This document shows, piece after piece, positions 1 through 7,925 of a DNA stretch of 44,466 nt. The notes under the pieces were generated by a model that was given only the letters and a program-made list of their open reading frames with translations, was not told the origin of the DNA and searched no databases. The stretch covers positions 1-44,466 of the forward strand of contig CAYLQY010000019.1 in the NCBI GenBank assembly GCA_964386325.1, read 5' to 3'. Made by a program: the position numbers and the translations under genes. Source of the DNA: Anaerorhabdus sp964386325. Lineage in GTDB: Bacteria > Bacillota_I > Bacilli_A > Erysipelotrichales > Erysipelotrichaceae. Each line of letters starts with the position of its first letter. The first letter of the stretch is position 1.

Positions 1-397
1 TCCATGCCACATACGTCATCAAATCAACTGGATTTGACGCAACTACAAGTACACCATCAAATCCTGATTGCATAATTTCATTCACGATTGATTTCATTAT
101 CTTCGTGTTGATTGCAGTCATATCTAAACGCGATTGTCCTGGTTTTTGCGCCGTTCCAGCAGTTATAACGACAATTTCTGCATCCCGACATTCTGCATAA
201 TCTCCTGCTTTAATAATCATTTTATTTCGAGCATAAGGTAATCCATGTTGTAAATCCATAGCCTCCCCTATCGCTTTTTCTTTATCTACATCAATAAGTA
301 TTAATTCATCGACACCACCTGTTGTCAAAAATGAATATGCCATACTCATACCTACAAATCCTGTTCCTACCAATACAACTTTTCTGTCTTTTTTCAT
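1..397 (-). CDS. ldh: L-lactate dehydrogenase, N-terminal part (runs off window)
   Basis: The reverse strand from 397 encodes about 132 residues of an NAD-dependent L-lactate/malate dehydrogenase, which interconverts pyruvate and lactate in the cytoplasm at the end of glycolysis. Visible features are the Rossmann glycine motif GTGFVG near residue 11, the acidic NAD-ribose-binding stretch ILIDVDKEKA, the ITAG segment, and NPVD close to the truncated end. The start at 397 is supported by an AGGAAGGAG ribosome site at 401-410. The C-terminal catalytic half, including the active-site His, lies outside the window, so lactate versus malate specificity rests on overall resemblance. The gene is divergent from the ferredoxin gene at 549. 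Confidence 0.93.
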   Translation of the reverse strand, partial: MKKDRKVVLVGTGFVGMSMAYSFLTTGGVDELILIDVDKEKAIGEAMDLQHGLPYARNKMIIKAGDYAECRDAEIVVITAGTAQKPGQSRLDMTAINTKIMKSIVNEIMQSGFDGVLVVASNPVDLMTYVAW

Positions 398-427
398 AGC
401 ACTCCTTCCTTTCATAGCTATGCTTTT

Positions 428-455
428 ATTCTAACGACTAGACTCCTATTTGTAA
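428..455 (-). promoter_or_regulatory. Probable ldh promoter
   Basis: On the minus strand TTACAA (450-455) and TAGAAT (428-433) are separated by 16 bases, about 30 bases upstream of the ldh start. This is a sigma-A-like match only; the initiation site is inferred. Confidence 0.45.
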
Positions 456-548
456 TCTAATATGCCCATCCTCAACGGATTGTGATATAGTCACGGTGAA
501 TCCTATAGAAAATATTTATACTATGAGTACAAAAGTGAGGAAATCATT

Positions 549-734
549 ATGAAATTAATTGTTATCAATGAACGTTGTCCTAAAAATCATCAATGTCCCG
601 CAATGCGTGTTTGTCCTACAAATGCCTTAAGTCAACAAGGATATGATGCACCTGTTGTCGATTTAAATAAATGTATTCGTTGTGGTAAATGTGTGCAATT
701 TTGTCCAAAGAAAGCTTTGGTTTTAGAATCATGA
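549..734 (+). CDS. Small 2[4Fe-4S] ferredoxin-like protein
   Basis: This 61-aa protein carries two cysteine clusters. The C-terminal one, CIRCGKCVQFCP, is a classical 4Fe-4S ligand set (CxxCxxCxxxCP). The N-terminal one is spaced irregularly (C10, C16, C22 region: CPKNHQCPAMRVCP) and probably supplies a second or modified cluster. It is a soluble electron carrier; its redox partner cannot be told from the sequence. Its stop overlaps the start of the downstream rhodanese lipoprotein by four bases (ATGA at 731-734), so the two are translationally coupled. A GTGAGG-type ribosome site precedes the ATG. Confidence 0.85.
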   Translation: MKLIVINERCPKNHQCPAMRVCPTNALSQQGYDAPVVDLNKCIRCGKCVQFCPKKALVLES

Positions 735-1117
735 AACTAGTTCGTAAACTCGCTCTTTTTTCTCTTTTGTTTATCACTGGGTGCACCTCCACAACAAATG
801 GATATAAAACAATTTCACCAAAAGACGCAAAAGAAAAAATGACTACCTTTGAAAATGTAGTCTTGCTTGATGTAAGAACACCTGATGAATATAATGAAAA
901 ACATATTCAAGGTGCTATTTTAATTCCTGATTATGATATTGAAACCACAATCGCATCACAAATTCCAAACAAAGATACAACAATTATTGTTTATTGTCGT
1001 AGTGGCAATCGTAGTCGTACAAGTGCAAATAAATTAATTAATATGGGTTACAAAAATGTCTATGATTTAGGTGGAATAAATAGTTACCCCTACACTGAAG
1101 ATATTATCACAAATTAA
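731..1117 (+). CDS. Rhodanese-domain lipoprotein
   Basis: This 128-aa protein has a lipoprotein signal with lipobox ITGC near residue 16, followed by a single rhodanese domain. The domain shows LLDVRTPDEY and the active-site loop VYCRSGNRSRT, with an intact catalytic Cys. It should be anchored on the outer face of the membrane and handle sulfane sulfur, or act in a redox or thiol-transfer role. I chose the start at 731 because it overlaps the ferredoxin stop (ATGA) and places the signal peptide correctly; a longer reading from 689 would add residues before the signal. Coupling to a ferredoxin suggests a redox partnership, which is inference. It converges on the phosphatase gene with only five bases between them. 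Confidence 0.88.
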   Translation: MKLVRKLALFSLLFITGCTSTTNGYKTISPKDAKEKMTTFENVVLLDVRTPDEYNEKHIQGAILIPDYDIETTIASQIPNKDTTIIVYCRSGNRSRTSANKLINMGYKNVYDLGGINSYPYTEDIITN

Positions 1118-1122
1118 AATAA

Positions 1123-1707
1123 CTATTCTATGTAAGTAATTTCAACCAATTTTTCAATATCAAACACCAATTTAAAACAACTTGGTGTTTTAATTTTGCC
1201 ATCAAGAACTACATTACCATCAAAAACGATTTTTCTTTCTTTTTTGCTAACACCAGTTACTGCAATTGCACAGTTCGCTAAAAGGTATGAACAGATTGCT
1301 GTTGCGTGAGTGATAATCGCAACTGTTTGATTCTCATTAATTCGATTCAAATAAAACTCTATAGCATCAACCATTCTCTTTCGCACATCATTGAGTGATT
1401 CTCCACCAATATTTTTATAGTCATGATCCATGTATTGACGAATCCAAAAATCAGCAACAAGTTCTTCTTCTTTGCCTAGTCCTCTTTCACGTAAACGTTC
1501 ATCCACAAAATAGTTAGAACTTATTATTTGGGCTGTTTGTACTGCTCGCAAATAAGGTGAGCAAAGAATACCATCAAAACTAACATGTAGTTTTCGCAAT
1601 AACTCTTCCATTTCTATAACTCCTTGTTTAGATACAGGTATACTTTCATTATGATAACCAGAATTTTCTTGTGGTGTTGTGTGTCGAAACAAATATATCG
1701 TTTTCAT
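1123..1707 (-). CDS. Histidine phosphatase (phosphoglycerate mutase-like) family protein
   Basis: This 194-aa protein belongs to the histidine phosphatase superfamily. It begins with LFRHTTP (catalytic His about residue 9, in RHT rather than the usual RHG). It contains SPYLRAVQTA with the phosphate-binding Arg, LRERGLG with the acid/base Glu, and ITHATAI with the second catalytic His. All four core residues are therefore present and it is likely an active phosphatase. Members act on sugar phosphates, cobalamin precursors or nucleotides; no neighbour narrows the substrate. The spacing to the convergent rhodanese gene is five bases and no terminator was seen there. Confidence 0.85.
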   Translation of the reverse strand: MKTIYLFRHTTPQENSGYHNESIPVSKQGVIEMEELLRKLHVSFDGILCSPYLRAVQTAQIISSNYFVDERLRERGLGKEEELVADFWIRQYMDHDYKNIGGESLNDVRKRMVDAIEFYLNRINENQTVAIITHATAICSYLLANCAIAVTGVSKKERKIVFDGNVVLDGKIKTPSCFKLVFDIEKLVEITYIE

Positions 1708-1790
1708 AGTTTACCTAACACTTCCTATTTTTCATTTATTTAATTTGATATTACACTATATAAACTAAAACATTCAACTTTTTATATAAA

Positions 1791-1816
1791 AAGATGGGTA
1801 TTTTATCACCCATCTT
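1791..1816. terminator. Terminator downstream of the MATE gene
   Basis: AAGATGGGT (1791-1799) and ACCCATCTT (1808-1816) form a 9-bp stem with an 8-base loop. On the minus strand it is followed by a T-rich run, and it sits four bases after the MATE stop codon. Confidence 0.85.
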
Positions 1817-1819
1817 AGA

Positions 1820-3202
1820 TTAAACATTTAATACAGTTTCTCCATTTAATTCATCATTATCAAGATTATCAATAGTTTCTCGTTTAACTTTATTCAAATA
1901 GAATAAGCTTAATACGCAACAAATACCCTCAGTAATTGGAAATGATATCCATGATAGATTCAACCCAAATTGGTGTGCAAGCACATACGTAAGAGGTACC
2001 AAAATTATCATTTGACGAAGCAAAGTAACCACTAAAGAATTTTTACCATGATCCAACGCTTGGAAGACAGAACAAAGAATTAGCGACATCCCTGCAAAAA
2101 TGAATGAAATACTGATAATTCTTAATGCCGGTATCCCAATCATCAACATATCTTCACTTGCATTAAATAAATAGAGTAATTGTTCAGGGAAAAGTTGAAA
2201 TACAATAGTACCTACAAACATGATTCCTACCGCCAAAATTAATGAGAAACGGATTGTTTCTAGTATACGGTTCTTATGTTTAGCGCCATAGTTGAACGAT
2301 ATGATCGGAATAATCGCATTGGTAATTCCAGATACCGCCATAAATACAAATTGTTGTAGTTTAAAATAAATACTAAATACTGAAACTGCCAACGTTGAGA
2401 ATGAAACCAAAATCATATTCATAAATACTGTCATAAAACTCATAATTGATTGCATAAGAATTGCTGGAATCGCAATCTTATAAATACTGTTAATTAACTT
2501 TAAATCCATTTTAAACTCACGCACATGAATTTGAACAAGTTTTACTTTATGTTTAGTAATAAAGATTCCTAAAAGCATCGCTACGATTTGACCGATAACT
2601 GTCGCAATCGCTGCGCCCGTTACACCCATTGCAGGAAAACCAAAATAACCAAAGATAAAGATAGGATCTAAAATTATGTTTACTAATGCTCCCACACCTT
2701 GAACGACCATGTTATAGCCTGGATTCCCAGTTGCTTGCATAATTCTTTCATAGGTAATTTGGACAAATATTCCAAATGAGAATATCATGCAAATTTGCAT
2801 ATAACTGATACCCATAGCTAAAATTTCTGGATCATTTGTAAATAACTGAATAAATTGCTTAGAAAATAAGAAACCAATAAGTGCAAATACGATACCATTG
2901 ATAACCGCTAAAAATAAGCCATGAACAGCAACTTGATTTGCTTCTTTTTGTTTTCTAAGTCCTAAATTTCTCGATAATAGTGCATTAATACCCACCCCTG
3001 TTCCACAGGCAACCGCAACTAATATCATTTGAATCGGATAACATAATGACACTGCAGTAAGTGCCGATTCTGACACCCTTGCAATAAAGATACTATCCAC
3101 AATGTTATACAGAGCTTGAACTAACATTGAGATAATGATTGGAATAGACATGGTAGTAACTAATTTTTTTATTTCCATACTGCCCATTTTGTTTTCTTTC
3201 AT
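1820..3202 (-). CDS. MATE-family multidrug/toxin efflux transporter
   Basis: This 460-aa integral membrane protein has about 12 hydrophobic segments in two homologous halves, the MatE architecture. It starts MGSMEIKKLVTTMSIPIII and contains the typical VDSIFIARVSESALTAVS segment of the N-half and an NAIIPIISFNYGA segment in the second half. It would export cationic drugs or metabolites using a sodium or proton gradient. The substrate is unknown. A good ribosome site (GGAGG at about 3212) precedes the start. A promoter and a strong hairpin followed by a T-run lie in its leader, so its expression may depend on antitermination. It is followed by its own terminator, so it is monocistronic. Confidence 0.92.
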   Translation of the reverse strand: MKENKMGSMEIKKLVTTMSIPIIISMLVQALYNIVDSIFIARVSESALTAVSLCYPIQMILVAVACGTGVGINALLSRNLGLRKQKEANQVAVHGLFLAVINGIVFALIGFLFSKQFIQLFTNDPEILAMGISYMQICMIFSFGIFVQITYERIMQATGNPGYNMVVQGVGALVNIILDPIFIFGYFGFPAMGVTGAAIATVIGQIVAMLLGIFITKHKVKLVQIHVREFKMDLKLINSIYKIAIPAILMQSIMSFMTVFMNMILVSFSTLAVSVFSIYFKLQQFVFMAVSGITNAIIPIISFNYGAKHKNRILETIRFSLILAVGIMFVGTIVFQLFPEQLLYLFNASEDMLMIGIPALRIISISFIFAGMSLILCSVFQALDHGKNSLVVTLLRQMIILVPLTYVLAHQFGLNLSWISFPITEGICCVLSLFYLNKVKRETIDNLDNDELNGETVLNV

Positions 3203-3225
3203 ACGAAAACCTCCATTTCACACAA

Positions 3226-3248
3226 AAAAGGAACCCGGGGTTCCTTTT
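3226..3248 (-). terminator. Leader terminator/attenuator upstream of the MATE gene
   Basis: AAAAGGAACCC (3226-3236) and GGGTTCCTTTT (3238-3248) form an 11-bp stem. On the minus strand it is followed by T residues, and it lies about ten bases before the MATE ribosome site. It is downstream of a good promoter at 3318-3345, which makes it a leader terminator rather than only the terminator of the upstream carbonic anhydrase gene. Confidence 0.75.
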
Positions 3249-3317
3249 ACACTCTGATAGTTTCCAATGTTTTATGCAAAGCGTTAATTAACGTATGGGT
3301 CACGTCAATACATATGT

Positions 3318-3345
3318 ATTATACCAAACTGTTTTCCAATTTCAA
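3318..3345 (-). promoter_or_regulatory. Promoter for the MATE leader transcript
   Basis: TTGAAA (3340-3345) and TATAAT (3318-3323) on the minus strand are separated by 16 bases. Transcription would start near 3311, giving a leader of about 110 bases that contains the hairpin at 3226-3248. Confidence 0.7.
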
Positions 3346-3358
3346 TGGCTTTTGTACT

Positions 3359-3907
3359 TTATTCAATAAAATCTAATCTTCCTGTGTTTGGATCCATAAG
3401 AAATCCTGATACTCTTATGTCTTTTGGAATAAGTGGATGTTGTTTAATGTTTTGAACTGTTTCCTTAACTGAAATAATCGGATTATCAAAACCTTTAAGC
3501 CACTTTTTAACATCCATGCCTAAATAATTCATTAATTCAATATCTTTTTCTTGTACTCCTCGTTTAATCATTTTTTCAATAATTGCTGTTGAATCAATAT
3601 TTTGCATTCCACAGTCATAGTGATTAATGACCATAATTTCCTCAACTCCTAATTCATAAATCGAAATTACTAAACTACGCATAACACTTCCGAGTGGACT
3701 ACTAATTAATGCACCCGCATTTTTAATCATTTTTACATCTCCATTTTGAATATTTAAAGCTGCAGGCAATAACTCAGTAAGTCTTGTATCCATACATGAA
3801 AGAATCGCTATTTTCTTACTTGGGTATTTTGTTGTACTGTATTTCTCAAATTCTTTATTTTCAATAAAACGTTTATTAAATTCTAATAATTCATCAATAT
3901 TATTCAT
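3359..3907 (-). CDS. Beta-class carbonic anhydrase
   Basis: This 182-aa cytoplasmic zinc enzyme interconverts CO2 and bicarbonate. The zinc ligands are visible: C38 and the D40/R42 dyad in SCMDTR, and H96 and C99 in NHYDCG. The NAGA segment, typical of the beta class, follows at about residue 63. The length matches the short clade of Gram-positive beta enzymes. The start is preceded by an AGGTGA ribosome site. It is likely a single-gene unit. Confidence 0.9.
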   Translation of the reverse strand: MNNIDELLEFNKRFIENKEFEKYSTTKYPSKKIAILSCMDTRLTELLPAALNIQNGDVKMIKNAGALISSPLGSVMRSLVISIYELGVEEIMVINHYDCGMQNIDSTAIIEKMIKRGVQEKDIELMNYLGMDVKKWLKGFDNPIISVKETVQNIKQHPLIPKDIRVSGFLMDPNTGRLDFIE

Positions 3908-3961
3908 TTAGTTCACCTCAGGATAAGTAATATTTTATACCATATCTTAGCTTTTTAAAAA

Positions 3962-4471
3962 CTATTTTATTACATTATCCCAAATAATGAATTCTTCATC
4001 TAAAATACGGCTAATAATAGCTAGATTTTCATCAGTGTCATTTAAATCATTTACACTTTCTAATCGCATACTTTCGACAACAAAGTAATCACCTTGTATC
4101 GATAACGCCTCATCCATTTCCGTCTTCACATCTTTATTCTTATCCCTTTTATAAATAGTCCATTGCACCAAAACAGTACGTTTATGATTTACATCAACAT
4201 GATCATATTCAAAAACAATCCTTGTTCCATCCTCATCATTAATAATTGATGGTGCTATAAATGATACTGTCTTGGGTAAAAATAGATTTACTGTAAAGCT
4301 AAATTCATCCCCAAACACACGGTAAACTGTCTGTTCACACAGATTAAGATAAGATAAGTTCTCATTAATAATTATCCAATCATTAAATTGCTTATTATCA
4401 ATTTTCTTTGTTTGTTCATTTTGTATCGTACACCCTGTTAAAATAAAGCAAAATATGATTAAATACTTCAT
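3962..4471 (-). CDS. Putative lipoprotein of unknown function
   Basis: This 169-aa protein starts with a short lipoprotein signal, MKYLIIFCFILTGC, giving a Cys anchor at about residue 14. The rest is hydrophilic and mixed alpha/beta with no domain I recognise. I chose the start at 4471 because AGGGGTG lies nine bases upstream and because the signal peptide then begins at residue 1; the open frame itself extends to 4516. It lies 70 bases downstream of the kinase gene at 4542 in the same orientation and could be part of that operon or have its own weak promoter (TTGCAT and TGATAA in the gap). A role in signal input or as a target of the kinase system is only inference. Confidence 0.75.
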   Translation of the reverse strand: MKYLIIFCFILTGCTIQNEQTKKIDNKQFNDWIIINENLSYLNLCEQTVYRVFGDEFSFTVNLFLPKTVSFIAPSIINDEDGTRIVFEYDHVDVNHKRTVLVQWTIYKRDKNKDVKTEMDEALSIQGDYFVVESMRLESVNDLNDTDENLAIISRILDEEFIIWDNVIK

Positions 4472-4541
4472 CTTATAATCACCCCTACAATGATTATTTA
4501 TCACACCATCATTCATTACAATGCAATTGGGATATGTGTAT

Positions 4542-5831
4542 TTAATTTGGTATAAGTGTTTTAGTATTTAAGATAATACGAATACTCGACACATAATCAG
4601 CACTGTGAAAAGAAAGTGCACCATCGACATTCTCAATCGTATTTCTAATAATTCTTAATTGATCTTCATGACTCTTCTTATTTTTGGCAACAGTATAAAA
4701 ATCGTTATTCAAAAACTCAGTATCTAAACTATTATTAATTGTAATGAATGAATAGTTATTCTTATCTTGAATATCAATTCTTATTGTATGTTTTCCCCCA
4801 CAACAATCATACGCATAACTAAGGCAATTACTTAAAAGCACGAGTAATTCATTATCACTAATTTCAAAAAGACAATTCGAGGTTATAAAACAGGTAAAAT
4901 TAACACCCCCATCAATACACTTTGCTTTAAATACATTTAAAACATAATCAAGTGTTGCATTATTGGTTAGTTCAATTGCTTGCGTATGATGAACATTACT
5001 TAAATAAGTTTCTATAATTTTCTTAGCAGATGAAATTTCATTATTCTTAAGATACATAGACACATAACCTAAGATATGCTTCATATCGTGTTTTAGTACA
5101 CGAATTTCATTATTCAACGATTTAATTTCTAACATTTTTTCGAGTTGATCTTCTTGTACAATTAATTTAAGTTCATCCTCTTTGATTTGGTTGTTAATTT
5201 TTAAAAGCTCAAAAAAACCAAGAATTGATAAAATCAATAAGACCATAATTCCAATTAAACCTATAAAAAAAGTGAACATATTCAATCGGTTCATCATTAA
5301 TAATTCATTCAATGGTAAATTAATTAATAATAATGAATTGACAAATATCATCATCATAATGATTTGCTTATTATCAAAGTTCTTTTTATATTTTTGTCGT
5401 GCTTTAACTAAGAAATAACAAACAAGTAAATAGAGAACTTTTGAAAATAGCACTACTATTTCACGATGTTCACTAAATAATACAGTTGCTATTTCTAGTT
5501 GACCAAAAAAAACAAAACAACCAATAATAAAGCTAAACGCATTTATAGTCGGCAAAACAATGAAAATAAAACTCGATACAAACGCTTTTTCTGCTAAGGA
5601 ACCTTCTAAGTACAACAGTGCATAAATAAAAGTTGTTACAACACTGATATATACAAATATCCCTTCATAAACAAATACAATATTTGTAATAGTAACGATA
5701 GAAAATGATAAACATCCAAATAAAAATATATGTACTAGTTTGCATTTTTCTTTTCGACCCAAAAATCCCGTTATAAAATAATAAATTGTAGCTATTTCAA
5801 AGATATTAATTCCATATTCAAACAAATTCAT
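4542..5831 (-). CDS. AgrC-like sensor kinase A: keeps phosphoacceptor His, lost ATP-binding motifs
   Basis: This 429-aa protein has six or seven membrane segments in residues 1-210, a short coiled linker, and an AgrC-type C-terminal region. The H-box is intact: VLKHDMKH with H248 and D249. The catalytic domain is degenerate. The N-box position that should be Asn is Tyr (LSYAYD, Y339), and the G-box position reads HEDQL instead of HGxGL. It should therefore accept phosphate but not bind ATP normally. It aligns almost without gaps with the kinase at 6526-7830, which has the opposite defects. Its start overlaps the regulator stop by four bases (ATGA), so the three proteins are coupled. I infer a heteromeric receptor; a decayed kinase or a phosphatase-only protein is the alternative. 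Confidence 0.88.
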   Translation of the reverse strand: MNLFEYGINIFEIATIYYFITGFLGRKEKCKLVHIFLFGCLSFSIVTITNIVFVYEGIFVYISVVTTFIYALLYLEGSLAEKAFVSSFIFIVLPTINAFSFIIGCFVFFGQLEIATVLFSEHREIVVLFSKVLYLLVCYFLVKARQKYKKNFDNKQIIMMMIFVNSLLLINLPLNELLMMNRLNMFTFFIGLIGIMVLLILSILGFFELLKINNQIKEDELKLIVQEDQLEKMLEIKSLNNEIRVLKHDMKHILGYVSMYLKNNEISSAKKIIETYLSNVHHTQAIELTNNATLDYVLNVFKAKCIDGGVNFTCFITSNCLFEISDNELLVLLSNCLSYAYDCCGGKHTIRIDIQDKNNYSFITINNSLDTEFLNNDFYTVAKNKKSHEDQLRIIRNTIENVDGALSFHSADYVSSIRIILNTKTLIPN

Positions 5832-6529
5832 ACTATTTTCTCTAACAAATAATTCATATATTTGTCTTTAACTTTTTTAAACTTCCGATAACTTATCTCA
5901 AGTTCACATTTATTTTTCAGTACACAACGACACCACTCTTTATCAATTTTATGAATATAATAAGCATTTACTAAAATACCATGATAAATAAGTAGAAAAT
6001 GATATTGTTCAAGCTGTTTATACAGCGATTTAATAGAATCACGGGTTTCTAAAATCGTGCCATTATCCAAATAGTAGTTGACATAGTTCTTATCATTCTT
6101 AATATACATAATATTAATCAGCGCAACTTCTTTCCCCTCGACTTTTATTTTTCTTGATTTCTTTGCAATGATTTTCGAAACCTTATTCATAGCGATTATT
6201 AAATCATTTTCCAAGTGTGCTTTGCGTACAAAATACAATGAATTAACCTTATGTGACTCAAACACTAAATCTTCTCGATATGAATAAAAAATTACCAAAG
6301 TATTTTCCTGAATTTCTTCAAGCCTTTCAGCTATTTCGATACCATTGATGCTAGGCATATCAATATCGATAAAATATAAATCTGCTCTTTTCTCAAGTAA
6401 AAAGTCTATTTCTATATCTGAGTATGTAAAGATTTCCATTTCACACCCTATAGCACATGTTAATAATTTTTCTTTAAGAGTATCTATATCTTCTTTTCTA
6501 TCATCATTAATTGCCACATTCATTTTCAT
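5828..6529 (-). CDS. AgrA-like LytTR response regulator
   Basis: This 233-aa protein has a receiver domain (residues 1-120) and a LytTR DNA-binding domain (about 130-230). The receiver has the acidic pocket (INDD, residues 7-10), the phosphoacceptor D55 in YFIDIDMP, and the conserved Lys in YFVRKA. LytTR regulators bind direct repeats upstream of weak promoters. The gene sits between two AgrC-like kinases. It starts on the ATGA of the upstream kinase stop and ends on the ATGA of the downstream kinase start, so all three are translationally coupled. Its target promoters were not identified. Confidence 0.92.
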   Translation of the reverse strand: MKMNVAINDDRKEDIDTLKEKLLTCAIGCEMEIFTYSDIEIDFLLEKRADLYFIDIDMPSINGIEIAERLEEIQENTLVIFYSYREDLVFESHKVNSLYFVRKAHLENDLIIAMNKVSKIIAKKSRKIKVEGKEVALINIMYIKNDKNYVNYYLDNGTILETRDSIKSLYKQLEQYHFLLIYHGILVNAYYIHKIDKEWCRCVLKNKCELEISYRKFKKVKDKYMNYLLEKIV

Positions 6530-7830
6530 TTAGTCACCTTCTCACTTTCGCATGATACTTTTCGATTCAACAACAACTTGCAAACAAACATATATTCTTT
6601 ACTTTCGAGTTGAACTTTTCCACCAATTTTAGACATTGTGTTTTCTATACTTTTCAATCCAAAACCATGAATATTCAAATCTTTTTTTGTTGTTAGTTTA
6701 TCAATATCCAATCTCTCTTCATCAATAGAATTTTCAATAATAAGTGAGGAATATTCTGTGAAATCGCGAATAAAAACTCGAATAAAATTTAATCCACCAC
6801 AATTTTCATAGGCATTTGAGAAACAATTTCCTAACAGAATTAATAAATCATTATCACTTATGTCAAATGTGCACGCTGAATTGATTGTACAGGTAAAATC
6901 TATTTGCTGTGCAATACACTTTTCTTTGTATAAATTTAGTATATAATCCAATGTCGGATTATTTGTAAGTTCCACACTTTTTGTCCGCGAAACAGATATT
7001 GCATATTTGTCAACGATTGCTATGGAAGAATCTACATCCCCTTTATCGATATAATCAATAACTTGACTCAGAGTTTGATTCAATTCCTCTTTTAATACTC
7101 TAATGTCATCATTTAGTTCTTTAACACCCAGCAAACGATCAAGTTGATCATTTTGAATTACTAATTTCAACTCATCCTCTTTGATACGATCATTTATTTT
7201 AAGAAATTCAATATATCCAATTACCGTTCCAAGTACAAGCAGAATCATTGAAAATAAACCAATTATGAATAAGAAACCATCTATTTGATGAGTCATGAAA
7301 TATCTTATATAAGGTAATGCAATTAGAAACATGAGTAGTGTTAAGAAGAAAATACTTCTTTGTTGATTATTCTCTATTTTATATTCATATTTTCTTCGAG
7401 TATGAATTAATAGTAATGAAATTAAAAACAGCAATGCATTCGCAATAAACATAATAAGTGCTTTCCAGTTTGAAGATAATAATAACTCAATGTCACCATT
7501 TTGGTTGAAAAGCACATTAAAAATAACTAGCATAACCGTTGTTGTTATTATAAGTAAAGCATGAATAAAAGTAGTCGCAAAAAGCTTTGCAAAAAATGTA
7601 CCTTTAGTACAAAAATGAAGAAATATCAAAGGAATAACTGTAACCACTAACACCCAGACACCTTTATAATCAATAAAGATATTTAACATAGTAAGAGCTA
7701 TGAAACTCATAAAACATGAAACAAATAAATAAGCTGGCTTGTATTTTTTGTTTTTTCTTAAATAGTTAACTAAGAAATAATAAATAATACTAACTTCTAT
7801 TAAACTAATAAAAGAATCTAAAAGTGTCAT
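6526..7830 (-). CDS. AgrC-like sensor kinase B: keeps ATP-binding motifs, lacks phosphoacceptor His
   Basis: This 434-aa protein has six or seven N-terminal membrane segments and an AgrC-type C-terminal half. The H-box position reads VLKEELNQ: E248-E249 replace the His-Asp pair, so it has no obvious phosphoacceptor. The ATPase motifs are preserved: N-box SNAYEN (N339, E342) and G-box HGFGL (residues 388-392). It is the first gene of the three-gene operon and aligns with the kinase at 4542-5831 position by position to about residue 350, as expected for tandem duplication followed by complementary loss. I infer that it binds ATP and phosphorylates its partner's H248 in trans. No agrB or agrD lies beside this operon. 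Confidence 0.88.
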   Translation of the reverse strand: MTLLDSFISLIEVSIIYYFLVNYLRKNKKYKPAYLFVSCFMSFIALTMLNIFIDYKGVWVLVVTVIPLIFLHFCTKGTFFAKLFATTFIHALLIITTTVMLVIFNVLFNQNGDIELLLSSNWKALIMFIANALLFLISLLLIHTRRKYEYKIENNQQRSIFFLTLLMFLIALPYIRYFMTHQIDGFLFIIGLFSMILLVLGTVIGYIEFLKINDRIKEDELKLVIQNDQLDRLLGVKELNDDIRVLKEELNQTLSQVIDYIDKGDVDSSIAIVDKYAISVSRTKSVELTNNPTLDYILNLYKEKCIAQQIDFTCTINSACTFDISDNDLLILLGNCFSNAYENCGGLNFIRVFIRDFTEYSSLIIENSIDEERLDIDKLTTKKDLNIHGFGLKSIENTMSKIGGKVQLESKEYMFVCKLLLNRKVSCESEKVTK

Positions 7831-7891
7831 GGTAGTTCTCCTACATCCAATAGAATTATTTTAACAAATAGTATTGATTATTGATATAAAT

Positions 7892-7920
7892 AAAAGAACA
7901 TCTCATTAAAATGTTCTTTC
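7892..7920 (-). terminator. Terminator after the NUDIX gene
   Basis: AAAGAACAT and ATGTTCTTT form a 9-bp stem with a 9-base loop. On the minus strand it is followed by TTTATTTAT. It separates the NUDIX gene from the kinase operon. Confidence 0.7.
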
Positions 7921-7925
7921 ATCAT

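Noticed and set aside
7831..7925. A hidden AgrD-type peptide gene beside the incomplete kinase pair
   Set aside because: The 95-base gap holds only a terminator and leader sequence; no small frame with a ribosome site was found, nor at 4472-4541.
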